Below are positions 49,556 through 59,120 of a stretch of 64,000 nucleotides of DNA, piece after piece; the first letter of the stretch is position 1; each line of letters starts with the position of its first letter. The stretch lies in contig NZ_FMVQ01000008.1 in NCBI RefSeq assembly GCF_900102495.1, forward strand, positions 62,001 through 126,000. Direction: 5' to 3'. Source of the stretch: Nitrosospira sp. Nl5. GTDB taxonomy: Bacteria > Pseudomonadota > Gammaproteobacteria > Burkholderiales > Nitrosomonadaceae. The notes beneath the pieces were generated by a model. It made no database searches and was not told the origin of the DNA. It saw only the letters and a program-made list of their open reading frames with translations. Both the position numbers and the translations under genes were made by a program.

Positions 49556-51685
49556 TTAGAAAGGGGATTCTATCTTACCTTGAATTTCGCAGACGCGCAG
49601 CAATTCCCGCAAGTCAGAGATTTCCGGTAAGCATTTAACGCCGTGGCAGACCCACGCGTTGACAGCTTTATCCGTTGCCATCGGTTTATTCAGACTCAAC
49701 GGCAGCCCGGCAAGTTCCGCGTGCAAGGCAAATATAAGCGTATAAGGGGAACCGCACACCAATGCTTGTCTCCATTCCGCCAGAGCATGCATCTGACCGC
49801 GGAGAATGACAACCTGCGGCGGCGCGAGTGATTGCTCCAGCGCTACCAGGAAACTGCAGCAGGAACTGGCCTGGCGGGATATGGTGGAATAGAATAATTC
49901 CAGCGCGCGCTCCGCCGTTTGCAAATAGCGGAACTCGCCGAGCAGATGCCCCAGTCGCTGCAGAGCATACGCCGCCACGCCGTTGCCTGAAGGTGTGACA
50001 TTGTCATGACCAGGCTTGGGGCGAAAAATCAGCTTCTCGTGATCGTGGCTGGTGAAGAAAAATCCTCCGGCCTGCCTGTCTTCAAATTGCTCCAGCAGCA
50101 CGTCGGCCAGTGCAATGGCAAAATCCAGATCAGCCTGACGATACTCGGCTTGCATCAGTTCCAGTAAACCATCCAGCAGGAACGCGTAATCGTCAAGATA
50201 AGCGTTGAGATGCGCATTCCCATCCTTATACGTCGCCAGCAGGCGGTTATCTTTCCATAGCGTGGAACGAATGAAATCCACTGCCAGCGCAGCCGATTGC
50301 ACCCACTCGGCGCGCCCGAATACACGGCCCGCACGCGCCATTCCTTTGATCATCAAGCCGTTCCAGCTGGTTAGAATTTTCTCGTCACGCCCCGGATGCA
50401 CGCGTAATTCGCGCTCGGTGAAAAGTTTTCTGCGCGCCGACGCAAGCCATTGTTGCGCTTCTTCGTCACTGATGTCGGCAGCCAGCGCAACTTCCGCAAG
50501 CGGCTGGGCGATCTCCAGGTTCCAGTGCTTCTGTTCGAAGTTTGGACTACGCGAGAGGCCGTAGTAGGAGGCAATCACGGCATATTCTTCCGGCAGCAGA
50601 ATTTGGGCGATCTGGTTGCGATCCCACACGTAGAACTTGCCTTCCTCGTTTTCAGAATCGGCATCCAAGGTGGAGTAATAACCGCCCTGCGTCACCTCCG
50701 TATTCTCTGTACTCGTCGCGCTCTCTTTGTTCCCGGTCTCTGTCCCGCCTTCTCTTCGCGGCTGCATTTCGCGCAGCACCCATTCGGCCGTTTCCTCCAC
50801 AATCCGCTTGAACAGGGCGTTGCCGGTGGCTAGCCAGGCGTCGGCGTAGAGCCGCAACAACGGGGCGTTGTCATAAAGCATTTTTTCGAAATGCGGGATA
50901 TGCCAGTACCGATCCGTGCTGTAACGGCAGAAACCGCCGCCGAGCTGGTCATAGATGCCGCCTTCCGCCATCTTCTGCAGGGTATTGGTTGCCATCCCCA
51001 ATGCTTCCTCATTCCCGGTGGTAAAGTAACGGCGCAAGCAGAACTCGAGTTCGGTGGGATGAAGGAACTTTGGTGCATCACCAAAACCGCCATTCACCGG
51101 ATCGAACCGGTCTCTCAACTCCGCCAGCGCCTGATCAAGCGGCTGTGTCGAGAATGCTGGCGTCATCGTGGTTTTTGCCGGGAGCAGGTTAGCGAACGAT
51201 TTTAGCAGCGAGACGCTCTGTTTTTCGATTTCCGTACCGCGTGCATAATAAGCCTCGGCGACACGTGGCAACAGATCCAGGAAGCCCGGGAGGCCGTGAC
51301 GGGGGGCTTTAGGAAAATATGTGCCGCCGAAAAATGGTTTTTGGTCAGGCGTCAGAAACAGGGTCAGCGGCCAGCCGCCATGACGCTGGGTTAGCATGTA
51401 AAGGGCGGTCTGATAAATCTGGTCGAGATCAGGACGCTCCTCGCGATCCACCTTGATGTTTACGAAGTGCTGATTCATCATCGCTGCCACTTCCGCATCT
51501 TCAAAAGATTCATGCGCCATGACATGGCACCAGTGGCAAGCCGAGTAACCGACGGAAAGCAGTATCGGCTTGTTCTGCATACCCGCCAGCGTCAGCGCTT
51601 CCTCTCCCCATGGATACCAGTCCACAGGATTGTCCGCGTGCTGAAGAAGATAAGGGCTGGTTTCGTTGACGAGATGGTTGAGCAT
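49556..51685 (-). CDS. YyaL/DUF255 thioredoxin-domain protein
   Basis: This 709-residue protein has an N-terminal thioredoxin-like domain with C50-H-W-C53 in [16 protein letters not shown]. It is followed by a long six-hairpin glycosidase-like alpha-barrel region with [23 protein letters not shown] and [15 protein letters not shown]. The family (relative of spermatogenesis-associated protein 20) has no settled function. The open frame starts 39 codons earlier, overlapping ilvD; ATG 51685 ([26 protein letters not shown]-like start) is the family start. A low-complexity stretch rich in Glu, Thr and Gly near residue 330 is a local insert. Confidence 0.9.
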   Translation of the reverse strand: MLNHLVNETSPYLLQHADNPVDWYPWGEEALTLAGMQNKPILLSVGYSACHWCHVMAHESFEDAEVAAMMNQHFVNIKVDREERPDLDQIYQTALYMLTQRHGGWPLTLFLTPDQKPFFGGTYFPKAPRHGLPGFLDLLPRVAEAYYARGTEIEKQSVSLLKSFANLLPAKTTMTPAFSTQPLDQALAELRDRFDPVNGGFGDAPKFLHPTELEFCLRRYFTTGNEEALGMATNTLQKMAEGGIYDQLGGGFCRYSTDRYWHIPHFEKMLYDNAPLLRLYADAWLATGNALFKRIVEETAEWVLREMQPRREGGTETGNKESATSTENTEVTQGGYYSTLDADSENEEGKFYVWDRNQIAQILLPEEYAVIASYYGLSRSPNFEQKHWNLEIAQPLAEVALAADISDEEAQQWLASARRKLFTERELRVHPGRDEKILTSWNGLMIKGMARAGRVFGRAEWVQSAALAVDFIRSTLWKDNRLLATYKDGNAHLNAYLDDYAFLLDGLLELMQAEYRQADLDFAIALADVLLEQFEDRQAGGFFFTSHDHEKLIFRPKPGHDNVTPSGNGVAAYALQRLGHLLGEFRYLQTAERALELFYSTISRQASSCCSFLVALEQSLAPPQVVILRGQMHALAEWRQALVCGSPYTLIFALHAELAGLPLSLNKPMATDKAVNAWVCHGVKCLPEISDLRELLRVCEIQGKIESPF

Positions 51686-51708
51686 GGTTTTACGTGTTGG
51701 GCCAGCGA

Positions 51709-53382
51709 TTAATCTGTTATTGCTCCCTGGCTGGCAGTGGAAACCGATTTGGCATATTTTGCCAGTACTCCGCGTGTATAGCGCGGCTGCGGTGCTCGCC
51801 ATTCAGCACGCCGCCGCGCAAGCTCATCCTCCGAGACATTGAGTTGCAGCAGACGCTGCTCGGCATCTATGGTGATGGCATCTCCTTCATGCACCAGCGC
51901 GATCGTTCCGCCCACAAATGCTTCCGGAGCGACGTGGCCGACCACCATGCCGTAGGTGCCGCCCGAGAAGCGGCCGTCTGTAATGAGTCCCACTGAATCC
52001 CCCAATCCTTCCCCGATGAGGGCGGAGGTGGGCGAGAGCATCTCACGCATGCCCGGACCTCCCTTGGGGCCTTCATACCGTATGACAACTACATCGCCTG
52101 GCCGGATTTGACGCGCGAGTATTGCTGCCATGCAAGCTTCTTCCGACTCGAATACCCGCGCCGGACCAGTGATCTTTGGTGTTTTCACTCCGGTGATTTT
52201 GGCGACGCAACCCTCGATGGAGAGATTGCCTTTGAGTATCGCGAGATGTCCCTGCGCATACATGGGATTTTCCCATTGCCGGATGACATCCTGATCCTTG
52301 CGTGGCGTTGCAGGAATGCCCTCTAATACTTCAGTGATGGTCTGGCCGCTTATAGTCAGGCAATCGCCATGCAGCAGGCCATGTTCAAGCAGCATCTTCA
52401 TTACTTGAGGAATGCCTCCCGCCTTGTGCAGATCGGTCGCAACATACCGCCCGGAAGGTTTCAGATCGCACAGTACCGGCACTTTGCCGCGCATGCGTTC
52501 GAAATCGTCGATAGTGAGCTCCACTTCCGCCGCATGGGCAATGGCGAGGAAATGCAGCACCGCATTGGTCGAACCGCCGATCGCCATGATCACGGCAATC
52601 GCATTTTCGATGGATTTTTTGGTAATGATGTCACGCGGACGGATTTGTGACCTGATTGCGTCAACGAGCGTTTCGGCCGAGCGGGCGGCGCTCACGCATT
52701 TCTCGTCATCCTCCGCCGCCATTGTCGAAGAGTACGGCAGGCTCATTCCCATCGCTTCAAATGCTGATGACATGGTGTTGGCGGTAAACATGCCTCCACA
52801 GGAACCGGCGCCGGGGCACGCGCGGCGCTCTACTTCAAGCAGTTCCCTTTCGTCTATCTTGTGTGATGTATATTGGCCGACTGCTTCGAAGGCACTGACA
52901 ATCGTCAAATCTCTTCCCTTATAATGGCCGGGTTTGATGGTGCCGCCGTAAACGAAGATGGCCGGAACATTCATTCGCGCCATCGCAATCATTGCGCCGG
53001 GCATGTTTTTGTCGCAGCCGCCAATCGCAATGACTCCGTCCATGCTTTCCGCCTGCACCGCGGTTTCAATCGAGTCCGCGATCACTTCACGGGAGACCAG
53101 CGAATATTTCATGCCCTCCGTGCCCATGGAGATCCCGTCCGACACGGTGATCGTGCCGAACATCTGAGGCATTGCACCCGCTTCTTTCAAAGCATTTTCG
53201 GCATTGATCGCCAACACGTTCAATCCCTTATTGCACGGTGTGATGGTGGAGAAGCCGTTGGCTATGCCGACGATGGGCTTGTCGAAATCCTTGTCACTGA
53301 AACCCACCGCTCGCAGCATGGCACGGTTGGGAGTGCGCTGCGCACCTTGGGTGATTGCCCGGCTGCGGGGATTATCTGGCAT
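51709..53382 (-). CDS. ilvD: Dihydroxy-acid dehydratase
   Basis: This 557-residue Fe-S enzyme dehydrates dihydroxy-acids to the 2-keto acids that precede valine, isoleucine and pantothenate. Cluster-binding and active-site blocks are [39 protein letters not shown] and the C-terminal [24 protein letters not shown] with the catalytic Ser. The length is the shorter bacterial form, often a 2Fe-2S type. It is divergent from lgt. Confidence 0.97.
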   Translation of the reverse strand: MPDNPRSRAITQGAQRTPNRAMLRAVGFSDKDFDKPIVGIANGFSTITPCNKGLNVLAINAENALKEAGAMPQMFGTITVSDGISMGTEGMKYSLVSREVIADSIETAVQAESMDGVIAIGGCDKNMPGAMIAMARMNVPAIFVYGGTIKPGHYKGRDLTIVSAFEAVGQYTSHKIDERELLEVERRACPGAGSCGGMFTANTMSSAFEAMGMSLPYSSTMAAEDDEKCVSAARSAETLVDAIRSQIRPRDIITKKSIENAIAVIMAIGGSTNAVLHFLAIAHAAEVELTIDDFERMRGKVPVLCDLKPSGRYVATDLHKAGGIPQVMKMLLEHGLLHGDCLTISGQTITEVLEGIPATPRKDQDVIRQWENPMYAQGHLAILKGNLSIEGCVAKITGVKTPKITGPARVFESEEACMAAILARQIRPGDVVVIRYEGPKGGPGMREMLSPTSALIGEGLGDSVGLITDGRFSGGTYGMVVGHVAPEAFVGGTIALVHEGDAITIDAEQRLLQLNVSEDELARRRAEWRAPQPRYTRGVLAKYAKSVSTASQGAITD

Positions 53383-53557
53383 GAATACTCCTGGAGAGTG
53401 TTGAAAACCTGGAAAGTCCTTGAATCATGGAGGTCGCGGGAGGAAGTGCTTTAACGTTGAATCATGATACAGAAAGAAAACAGTCGAACCAGCGCCCCCT
53501 GCGGCAAGCGGCTGTTGCCGTATAATTCATTATTTTACCGCAAAAAAAGCAAACCTT

Positions 53558-54445
53558 ATGCTCGTTCATCCGCAGTTCGACCCTGTCGCCATTTCTCTTG
53601 GGCCCCTTGCAATCCGATGGTACGGCCTCATGTATCTCCTGGGATTTGCGCTGTTCATACTGCTGGGCCGCTATCGTATCAAGCGTCATCCTGAAAGAGC
53701 GTTCACGACCAGTATGCTCGACGACATGCTGTTTTACGGCGTCCTGGGGGTTATACTTGGCGGCCGCCTGGGACATGTATTATTTTATCAGCCCGGCTAT
53801 TATCTACAGCACCCGCTGGAAGTCTTTGCGGTGTGGCAGGGCGGAATGTCGTTTCATGGCGGTTTTCTTGGCGTGATATCCGCAATGGCGCTGCTGGCCC
53901 GAAAATATAAATTGCAGTGGCTGGCTGTCACGGATTTTATCGCGCCGCTGGTACCCTTGGGGCTGGGTGCGGGCCGCATTGGTAATTTCATCAATGCGGA
54001 GTTGTGGGGACGCCCAACCGACGTGGCGTGGGGGATGATTTTCCCCCATGTGGACGACTTGCCGCGTCATCCTTCCCAGCTCTATGAATTTGCGCTGGAG
54101 GGGTTGGCATTCTTTGCATTGATGTGGATTTACTCAGCCAAGGCGCGACCGGTAGGAGCGGTCTCGGGCATGTTCCTGATCGGCTATGGCGTATTCCGTT
54201 CGTTTGCCGAGTTTTACCGCGAACCGGAGGATGGTTTCATAGGTGTGATGACTCTGGGCATCAGCATGGGACAATGGTTATCGCTACCGATGATTGCAGC
54301 GGGCGCGGGCATGCTGATTTGGGCGTATCGGGCGAAGGGAAGTCCGCCGTCGCCCGGGTTGGAGTCGCACGAGCCAGATAGGCCAGACAGGCCAAGCAAG
54401 CCGGACAGGCCGGGAAGAAAGAAGAGTAGACGAGATCTGAAGTAG
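53558..54445 (+). CDS. lgt: Prolipoprotein diacylglyceryl transferase
   Basis: This 295-residue inner-membrane enzyme attaches diacylglycerol to the lipobox Cys of prolipoproteins. It has seven helices, the essential Tyr/His block MSFHGGFLG, the [23 protein letters not shown] signature and [13 protein letters not shown]. The last 35 residues after WAYRAKG are a hydrophilic tail with repeated Arg-Pro-Asp/Lys-Pro-Asp units, not seen in the core family. The MlaA-like, RlpA and other lipoproteins of this window would be its substrates. Confidence 0.95.
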   Translation: MLVHPQFDPVAISLGPLAIRWYGLMYLLGFALFILLGRYRIKRHPERAFTTSMLDDMLFYGVLGVILGGRLGHVLFYQPGYYLQHPLEVFAVWQGGMSFHGGFLGVISAMALLARKYKLQWLAVTDFIAPLVPLGLGAGRIGNFINAELWGRPTDVAWGMIFPHVDDLPRHPSQLYEFALEGLAFFALMWIYSAKARPVGAVSGMFLIGYGVFRSFAEFYREPEDGFIGVMTLGISMGQWLSLPMIAAGAGMLIWAYRAKGSPPSPGLESHEPDRPDRPSKPDRPGRKKSRRDLK

Positions 54446-54454
54446 GATTTCTGC

Positions 54455-55051
54455 ATGTCCTTACGCCATTCCTACACTGTTATTGCTCCGCTTTATGACG
54501 CCTTGCTTGCCACGGCGGGCACCGGTGTGCGTGCGGCGAGCCTCGGGCAATTGCCGCAGCAAGGCGATCTCGATATCCTCATCAGCGGCATCGGTTCCGG
54601 CCTGGATCTGCCTTATCTTCCCTTATGCCATCATTATGTAGGCCTGGATCTTACCGCCGCCATGTTAACGCGTGCAAAATCCCGCATCGGAGGTCATCGC
54701 CTGAATCTCATTCGGGGCAACAGTATGTCACTGCCGTTCGCGGATGAATCCTTTGATCATGTGGTGCTGCATTTGATTCTCGCGATAGTGCCTGACGCGG
54801 CTGCCTGTTTGCGGGAAACCGCGCGTGTACTAAAACCCGGCGGAAATGTGCTGATACTCGACAAATTTCTTAAGCCGGGGGAAACTGCGTGGATCAGGCG
54901 AACGTTGAACCTGCTGTCGCGGCATATCGTTACGCGGCTGGATGTCATATTTGAGGAGGCATTGGCGGGTGTTCCGCAATTGAAACTAAAAGTGGATGTG
55001 CCAGTGCTCGCGGGTGGCTGGTTTCGTAGTATCTGCCTGGCGAAAGAATAA
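54455..55051 (+). CDS. Class I SAM-dependent methyltransferase
   Basis: This 198-residue methyltransferase has the start SYTVIAPLYDALLATAG, a variant motif I ILISGIGSGLDLPYLP, YVGLDLTAAMLTRAKSRI, and FDHVVLHLILAIVPDAAACLRETARVLKPGG. The pattern is that of UbiE/phospholipid N-methyltransferase-like enzymes. The substrate is unknown. It begins 9 bases after lgt and ends 5 bases before the next gene, so all three are probably co-transcribed. Confidence 0.82.
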   Translation: MSLRHSYTVIAPLYDALLATAGTGVRAASLGQLPQQGDLDILISGIGSGLDLPYLPLCHHYVGLDLTAAMLTRAKSRIGGHRLNLIRGNSMSLPFADESFDHVVLHLILAIVPDAAACLRETARVLKPGGNVLILDKFLKPGETAWIRRTLNLLSRHIVTRLDVIFEEALAGVPQLKLKVDVPVLAGGWFRSICLAKE

Positions 55052-55056
55052 CCATA

Positions 55057-55827
55057 ATGCGGAATGAATGCGGCGACCACGGGCCTGCTTCAGGTTTAAG
55101 GATTTTGGGGCGTATGCGAGCAGAATTTACTGTCTCTGCGCTGAACCATCGATACGGTTTATTGGGAAATCTCCTGCCCTGTCTTGTCATCTTCGCGCTC
55201 GCCGTTGCACTCTCTTTCTCATTTGCCATCCTGCCTGCCTGGGCACTCGATGTCAAAAGCCCTGGTGCGGGCTGGACCGAGGCATACCGTACCGGCGAGC
55301 TTGTCATTTTTACGAAAGATGTGGAAGCGGGCCGCAGCATTGTGGCAACCGCCGAAGTCGAGGCTTCACCAGAGACCGTTTTCAACGTGGTTAACGACTT
55401 CGATCACTACCCGGATTTCATGCCATATGTAAAGGAATCGCGCGTGCTCAGCCGCAAGAGCGACAGTGAAGTTGTGACGTACACCCGTATTACGCCGCCG
55501 TTTGTGAGCGAGCGCGATTATCCGCTCAAGTTCAGAATGACTCGTGGCACGCCCGCAAACAACGGCGTATTCAAGACCGAATGGACCGCGCGTCCCGACG
55601 CTCAACCTGAGGTCGAGGGCGTCGTGCGAATCAGGCTCAGCGAAGGCTCATGGCTCGCGGAACCGTTGGATGGCGGCACCCGCACTCGGCTCACCTACAC
55701 ATTGCTGACGAATCCGGGCGGCCTGATCCCCGACTTTGTCGCAAATATGTCGAACACCATCGCAATCCCCAAACTCTTCAAGGCTGTGATGAAACGCTCG
55801 GCCGAAAAAGCGGCGGCGGAGAAGTAA
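55057..55827 (+). CDS. Exported or membrane-anchored START/SRPBCC-domain protein
   Basis: This 256-residue protein has a hydrophobic segment at about residues 37-62 ending PAWA, consistent with a signal peptide preceded by a long lead. The rest is a START-like SRPBCC fold with VEASPETVFNVVNDFDHYPDFMPYVKESRVLSR and SEGSWLAEPLDGGTRTRLTYTLLTNPGG. Such domains bind lipids or other hydrophobic ligands. ATG 55114 (MRAEFTV) is a plausible later start that would give a more usual signal peptide. The ligand is unknown. Confidence 0.8.
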   Translation: MRNECGDHGPASGLRILGRMRAEFTVSALNHRYGLLGNLLPCLVIFALAVALSFSFAILPAWALDVKSPGAGWTEAYRTGELVIFTKDVEAGRSIVATAEVEASPETVFNVVNDFDHYPDFMPYVKESRVLSRKSDSEVVTYTRITPPFVSERDYPLKFRMTRGTPANNGVFKTEWTARPDAQPEVEGVVRIRLSEGSWLAEPLDGGTRTRLTYTLLTNPGGLIPDFVANMSNTIAIPKLFKAVMKRSAEKAAAEK

Positions 55828-56019
55828 ACAGCTGCGCTAATCAACCCCTTATCATAATATGCAATCGCCGCTTATCGGTTCGTTAACCAAAGTCCGGCGC
55901 CTGTAGCGAATTCACGTAAAGGTGAATATAGTGAGTGACAGCTAAACCAAAAAATGAAGCGCAAGCCGAATTAGGTTCAGTACGTTTACAAATTGAATAA
56001 TTAGCAAGGCGTAATTATT

Positions 56020-57165
56020 ATGACTATGGCAAATGACCAAAATCTCGATACTGATAAACTTTCTCCAACTGCCAGAAAAATGCTCGGGCTTCGAGACGAA
56101 GTACTCCTGGAATGGGGAAAAAGGCTTCGACAGACTGTCAAGGAAGCCGAAAAACTGCCCCAGCCAATCCTGATCAATACCTTACCCGCCCTATACTGCA
56201 ACCTTGCAGAAGCTATTACGCCTGGCTACCCAAGAGCCACAGCAGATGAAGGTAACACTGTTGCCACTGAACACGGCGGCGAACGGGCGCGGCTAACGAA
56301 CTACAATGCCCATTCTGTTATTTCAGAATATCAGATACTGAGATGGACGATCTTTGATGTTCTAAAGCTAAATGGCATTCAGCTTAACGACGATGAATTT
56401 TTTTTGATCAATGTTTCTATTGATGGATCGATACGTGAGGCAGTGAATGCCTTCGCTCTAGCGCAAGCGGCCCTGCACGAAGGATTCATCGCAGCCCTTA
56501 CGCACGACTTGAGAAATCCACTATCAAATGCGCTTGTTTATGCTGAGCTGATCAAATGCTCTTCAGATTTAGCCAAGATAAAGGAGTTTGCGCAAGGAAT
56601 CACTGACAATCTAAGCCGCATGGATGAAATGATTCGGGATTTGCTCGATTCCGTAAAATTCCACGCTGGAGAACGCCTCCACCTTCGTCTTGAGGAATTC
56701 GACATACAAAAGGTCGTGAAGGAAGTGTGCGACCAATTTACTGTCGCGCATGGTCCACGCTTTCGATTTGTTGGCAATACGTGCAAAGGCTGGTGGGACC
56801 GTGAGGCAATAAAAAGGGCAATTGAAAATATTGTTGGCAATGCGGTGAAATACGGCGCTCCCGACACTCCTGTTCGAATTAATATCGATTCGCAAAATGG
56901 ACGCATGCTGCTGAGTGTGCATAATGAAGGAGAACCTATCCCCCCCGAACAAATCGAGTGTATATTTCAGGTGTTCCGTAGAGCAGTTGCTGCAAAAGAA
57001 GGAAACAAAGAAGGTTGGGGTATAGGCTTGCCGTATGTTCGCAATGTCGCGGAAAGTCATGGTGGAAGTGTTGCAGTCGATAGCGCAATAAACCGAGGAA
57101 CAACCTTCACCATAGACATTCCGCTGGACTCAAGGGCCTACCAGGATGCTCCTACGCTCGGCTGA
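56020..57165 (+). CDS. Orphan sensor histidine kinase with RsbRD-like N-terminal domain
   Basis: This 381-residue cytoplasmic kinase has no membrane helix. Residues 25-155 resemble the RsbT co-antagonist RsbRD N-terminal domain (LRDEVLLEWGKRLR, then NYNAHSVISEYQILRWTIFDVL). The HisKA box is FIAALTHDLRNPLSNA with H162. The ATPase domain has the N box IENIVGNAVKYG, VHNEGEPIPPEQ and GWGIGLPYVRNVAESHGGS. No response regulator is adjacent, so its partner is elsewhere. An inverted repeat, ATTCAC/GTGAAT (55910-55927), lies in the 192-base gap upstream. Confidence 0.88.
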   Translation: MTMANDQNLDTDKLSPTARKMLGLRDEVLLEWGKRLRQTVKEAEKLPQPILINTLPALYCNLAEAITPGYPRATADEGNTVATEHGGERARLTNYNAHSVISEYQILRWTIFDVLKLNGIQLNDDEFFLINVSIDGSIREAVNAFALAQAALHEGFIAALTHDLRNPLSNALVYAELIKCSSDLAKIKEFAQGITDNLSRMDEMIRDLLDSVKFHAGERLHLRLEEFDIQKVVKEVCDQFTVAHGPRFRFVGNTCKGWWDREAIKRAIENIVGNAVKYGAPDTPVRINIDSQNGRMLLSVHNEGEPIPPEQIECIFQVFRRAVAAKEGNKEGWGIGLPYVRNVAESHGGSVAVDSAINRGTTFTIDIPLDSRAYQDAPTLG

Positions 57166-57501
57166 AATTGGATTAATCCAGGAATAGCGGCCGGCGGGCA
57201 ATGAGACTGAACGAATGCCTGAAGGCGAAATGAAGATGCCGCGTTCGCATAATTTGTAGTAGTTTCGATTTTAGTCTAATGGAATTATCGTCCTTTCCCA
57301 AACGGATCAGAGTGAAGGGGGAACGGGAATTTCCATATACGAGGAGAGGCGACCGAAATCAATATTATGACAGCGGTATCTATCGCCGGCATAGAATGTT
57401 ATGCGAGTGCATGACATGGATGAGCGCGGGGCAGAGGTCCTGCCTCAAAGAAAGCCCGGGATCTATGGCTGCAATCTTTACCTTCCTAGACTCATTGCTG
57501 C
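57166..57501. other. Gap between the kinase and ynfA, no gene seen
   Basis: Frames through this stretch overlap ynfA out of phase and have no family features. CTAATGGAATTATC at 57276-57289 differs by one inserted base from the arm of the inverted-repeat element near recQ, but without flanking similarity. Confidence 0.45.
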
Positions 57502-57834
57502 ATGTTTGCGCTAAAAACCTTCTTTCTTTTCGCGGCCACAGCGATTGCGGAAATCGTCGGTTGCTATTTGCCCTACCTCTGGCTCAAGCAGGGCCAGAGC
57601 GCGTGGCTTCTTTTGCCTGCCGCCGCAAGCCTCGCGTTGTTTGCATGGTTGCTCACGCTCCACCCCACAGCCGCCGGCCGCACCTATGCCGCGTATGGAG
57701 GCGTCTACATTTTTGTGGCGGTGCTCTGGCTCTGGTCCGTCGAGGGTATCAGGCCAACGGCCTGGGATGTGGCAGGTTCCATGGTGGCGCTCGCGGGTAT
57801 GGCTATTATCATGTTTGGACCAAGACATGGATAA
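57502..57834 (+). CDS. ynfA: YnfA family (UPF0060) small membrane protein
   Basis: This 110-residue protein has four membrane helices and the family start [25 protein letters not shown]. It has [16 protein letters not shown] and ends [15 protein letters not shown]. Length and topology are those of YnfA, sometimes compared with small multidrug efflux proteins. Its physiological role is not established. Confidence 0.92.
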   Translation: MFALKTFFLFAATAIAEIVGCYLPYLWLKQGQSAWLLLPAAASLALFAWLLTLHPTAAGRTYAAYGGVYIFVAVLWLWSVEGIRPTAWDVAGSMVALAGMAIIMFGPRHG

Positions 57835-57996
57835 CCGAACAGGAGGCATTATTTCCACTCCGGGAATTTTTCGTGCTTCCATGACGTTTGGTTGACTTCT
57901 CTACTCGAAACCTTACAATCGCACTGAATATCCGGATTTTTTGGTCTGGCGAACAACGATCAGATAAAAATGCATAAGCTTTCAAGGAGAAAATAG

Positions 57997-58347
57997 ATGG
58001 CCGCGAAAATAAAGGGTGCTTTGCCAGTCCTTCTCTCAGTATTTCTTGTTGGTTGCTCAGCAACTTCAACGACACCCGAAGGAAAGTCCGTTGAGCTTGT
58101 GACTGAAAAGCCGCCCGGTAATTGCAAGCCGCTAGGTGACGTCGTCGGTTCCCAAGGCAATTGGTTCACGGGAGACTACACATCAAATAAGAACCTGCTC
58201 ATCGGCGCCAGAAACGATCTGCGCAACAAGGCGGCTGAAATGGGTGGAAACTATGTTTGGGTGCAAGACTCAAATAATACCAATGCATGGGGAAGCCTGG
58301 GGACGACAAACACGACGGTCTTGGGTGTTGTCTACCGCTGCGAGTAA
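57997..58347 (+). CDS. Small outer-membrane lipoprotein, DUF4156-like
   Basis: This 116-residue lipoprotein has a lipobox FLVGC with the lipidated Cys at residue 20. The mature part reads GNCKPLGDVVGSQGNWFTGDY and LLIGARNDLRNKAAEMGGNYVWVQ, which resembles DUF4156/RcsF-like small lipoproteins with two further Cys (in GNCKPLG and at the end VVYRCE) that could form a disulfide. AAGGAG lies 8 bases before the ATG. Function unknown. Confidence 0.78.
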   Translation: MAAKIKGALPVLLSVFLVGCSATSTTPEGKSVELVTEKPPGNCKPLGDVVGSQGNWFTGDYTSNKNLLIGARNDLRNKAAEMGGNYVWVQDSNNTNAWGSLGTTNTTVLGVVYRCE

Positions 58348-58490
58348 GTCAACGAGGGCTTCCAGGTGCTTTTAAGGGGCAAGGAAATGCTGTGTCCCTA
58401 CGCAGAATTTCTCCGGTTCAACCGAACCGCTAAATAAAGCTGCGCCAGTTGCTTAATTTGCATGCTGGCGATCACGAGTACCATTGGAGC

Positions 58491-58859
58491 ATGCCCAGCA
58501 AGGTCTACTACAACAGCGCCTGCCCGGTTTGTAATGCGGGAATCAAGGATCAACGCCAGCGCATGGAGGCATGCGGCATCAAGGATATTGAATGGGTCGA
58601 TGTGCATACACATCCGGAGGCCGTGTCGGAGGTGGGAGTCCCGCTAGAGCAGGTGCGGGAGCGATTGTATGTCAAAGACCCGGATGGCCAGCTCAATGTG
58701 GGAGCAGACGCATTCACGACACTATGGTCCCGGACGCCTGGCCAGCGTTGGCTCGCAAGGCTGTTGCGGTTACCTGTACTCAAGCAACTGACGCACCTGG
58801 CATACAACGTCTTTGCCCGCCTGCTTTACCAATGGAATCGCGCCAAGAAGCACTGGTAA
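58491..58859 (+). CDS. DCC family (DUF393) thiol-disulfide oxidoreductase
   Basis: This 122-residue protein starts MPSKVYYNSACPVC. The CPVC pair (C11, C14) replaces the DCPLC of typical members, so the Asp that names the family (DCC) is Ala here. It continues VDVHTHPE, LYVKDPDGQLNVGADAFTTLWSRTP and a hydrophobic C-terminal part, as in the family. A TTG 14 codons upstream is open; ATG 58491 has GGAG close before it. A redox role is inferred from the CXXC only. Confidence 0.82.
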   Translation: MPSKVYYNSACPVCNAGIKDQRQRMEACGIKDIEWVDVHTHPEAVSEVGVPLEQVRERLYVKDPDGQLNVGADAFTTLWSRTPGQRWLARLLRLPVLKQLTHLAYNVFARLLYQWNRAKKHW

Positions 58860-59120
58860 CGTGCGCCGCTAACCAGTTGCTGCACGAAGCACATGGAGCA
58901 TACGCGGGAACGCCCGCTATTGTTCCCAAGCAATGCCGTGATGATCGGTATGCGGAATTTGCCACTAGTGGTATTTCTGGTCGCTTCGCCGGAGTCTGTC
59001 CTCACCCGGTCACTTTTTTCCTTCGATTCTTCAAGTCCGGCAGTTGCTAGCTGTCGTCGAGCGGCATGAATTTATCAGATGAGTAACGAGAGGGCCTGCG
59101 TTTCCTGTCCTCCTTTGCTA

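Noticed and set aside
57276-57289. Second copy of the recQ-proximal inverted-repeat arm
   Set aside because: CTAATGGAATTATC differs by an inserted base and has no partner arm or shared flanks, so it is probably chance.
57279-57884. 201-codon frame overlapping ynfA
   Set aside because: It runs out of phase through the four clear membrane helices of ynfA, and its own translation is low-complexity Arg/Cys/His with no family features.
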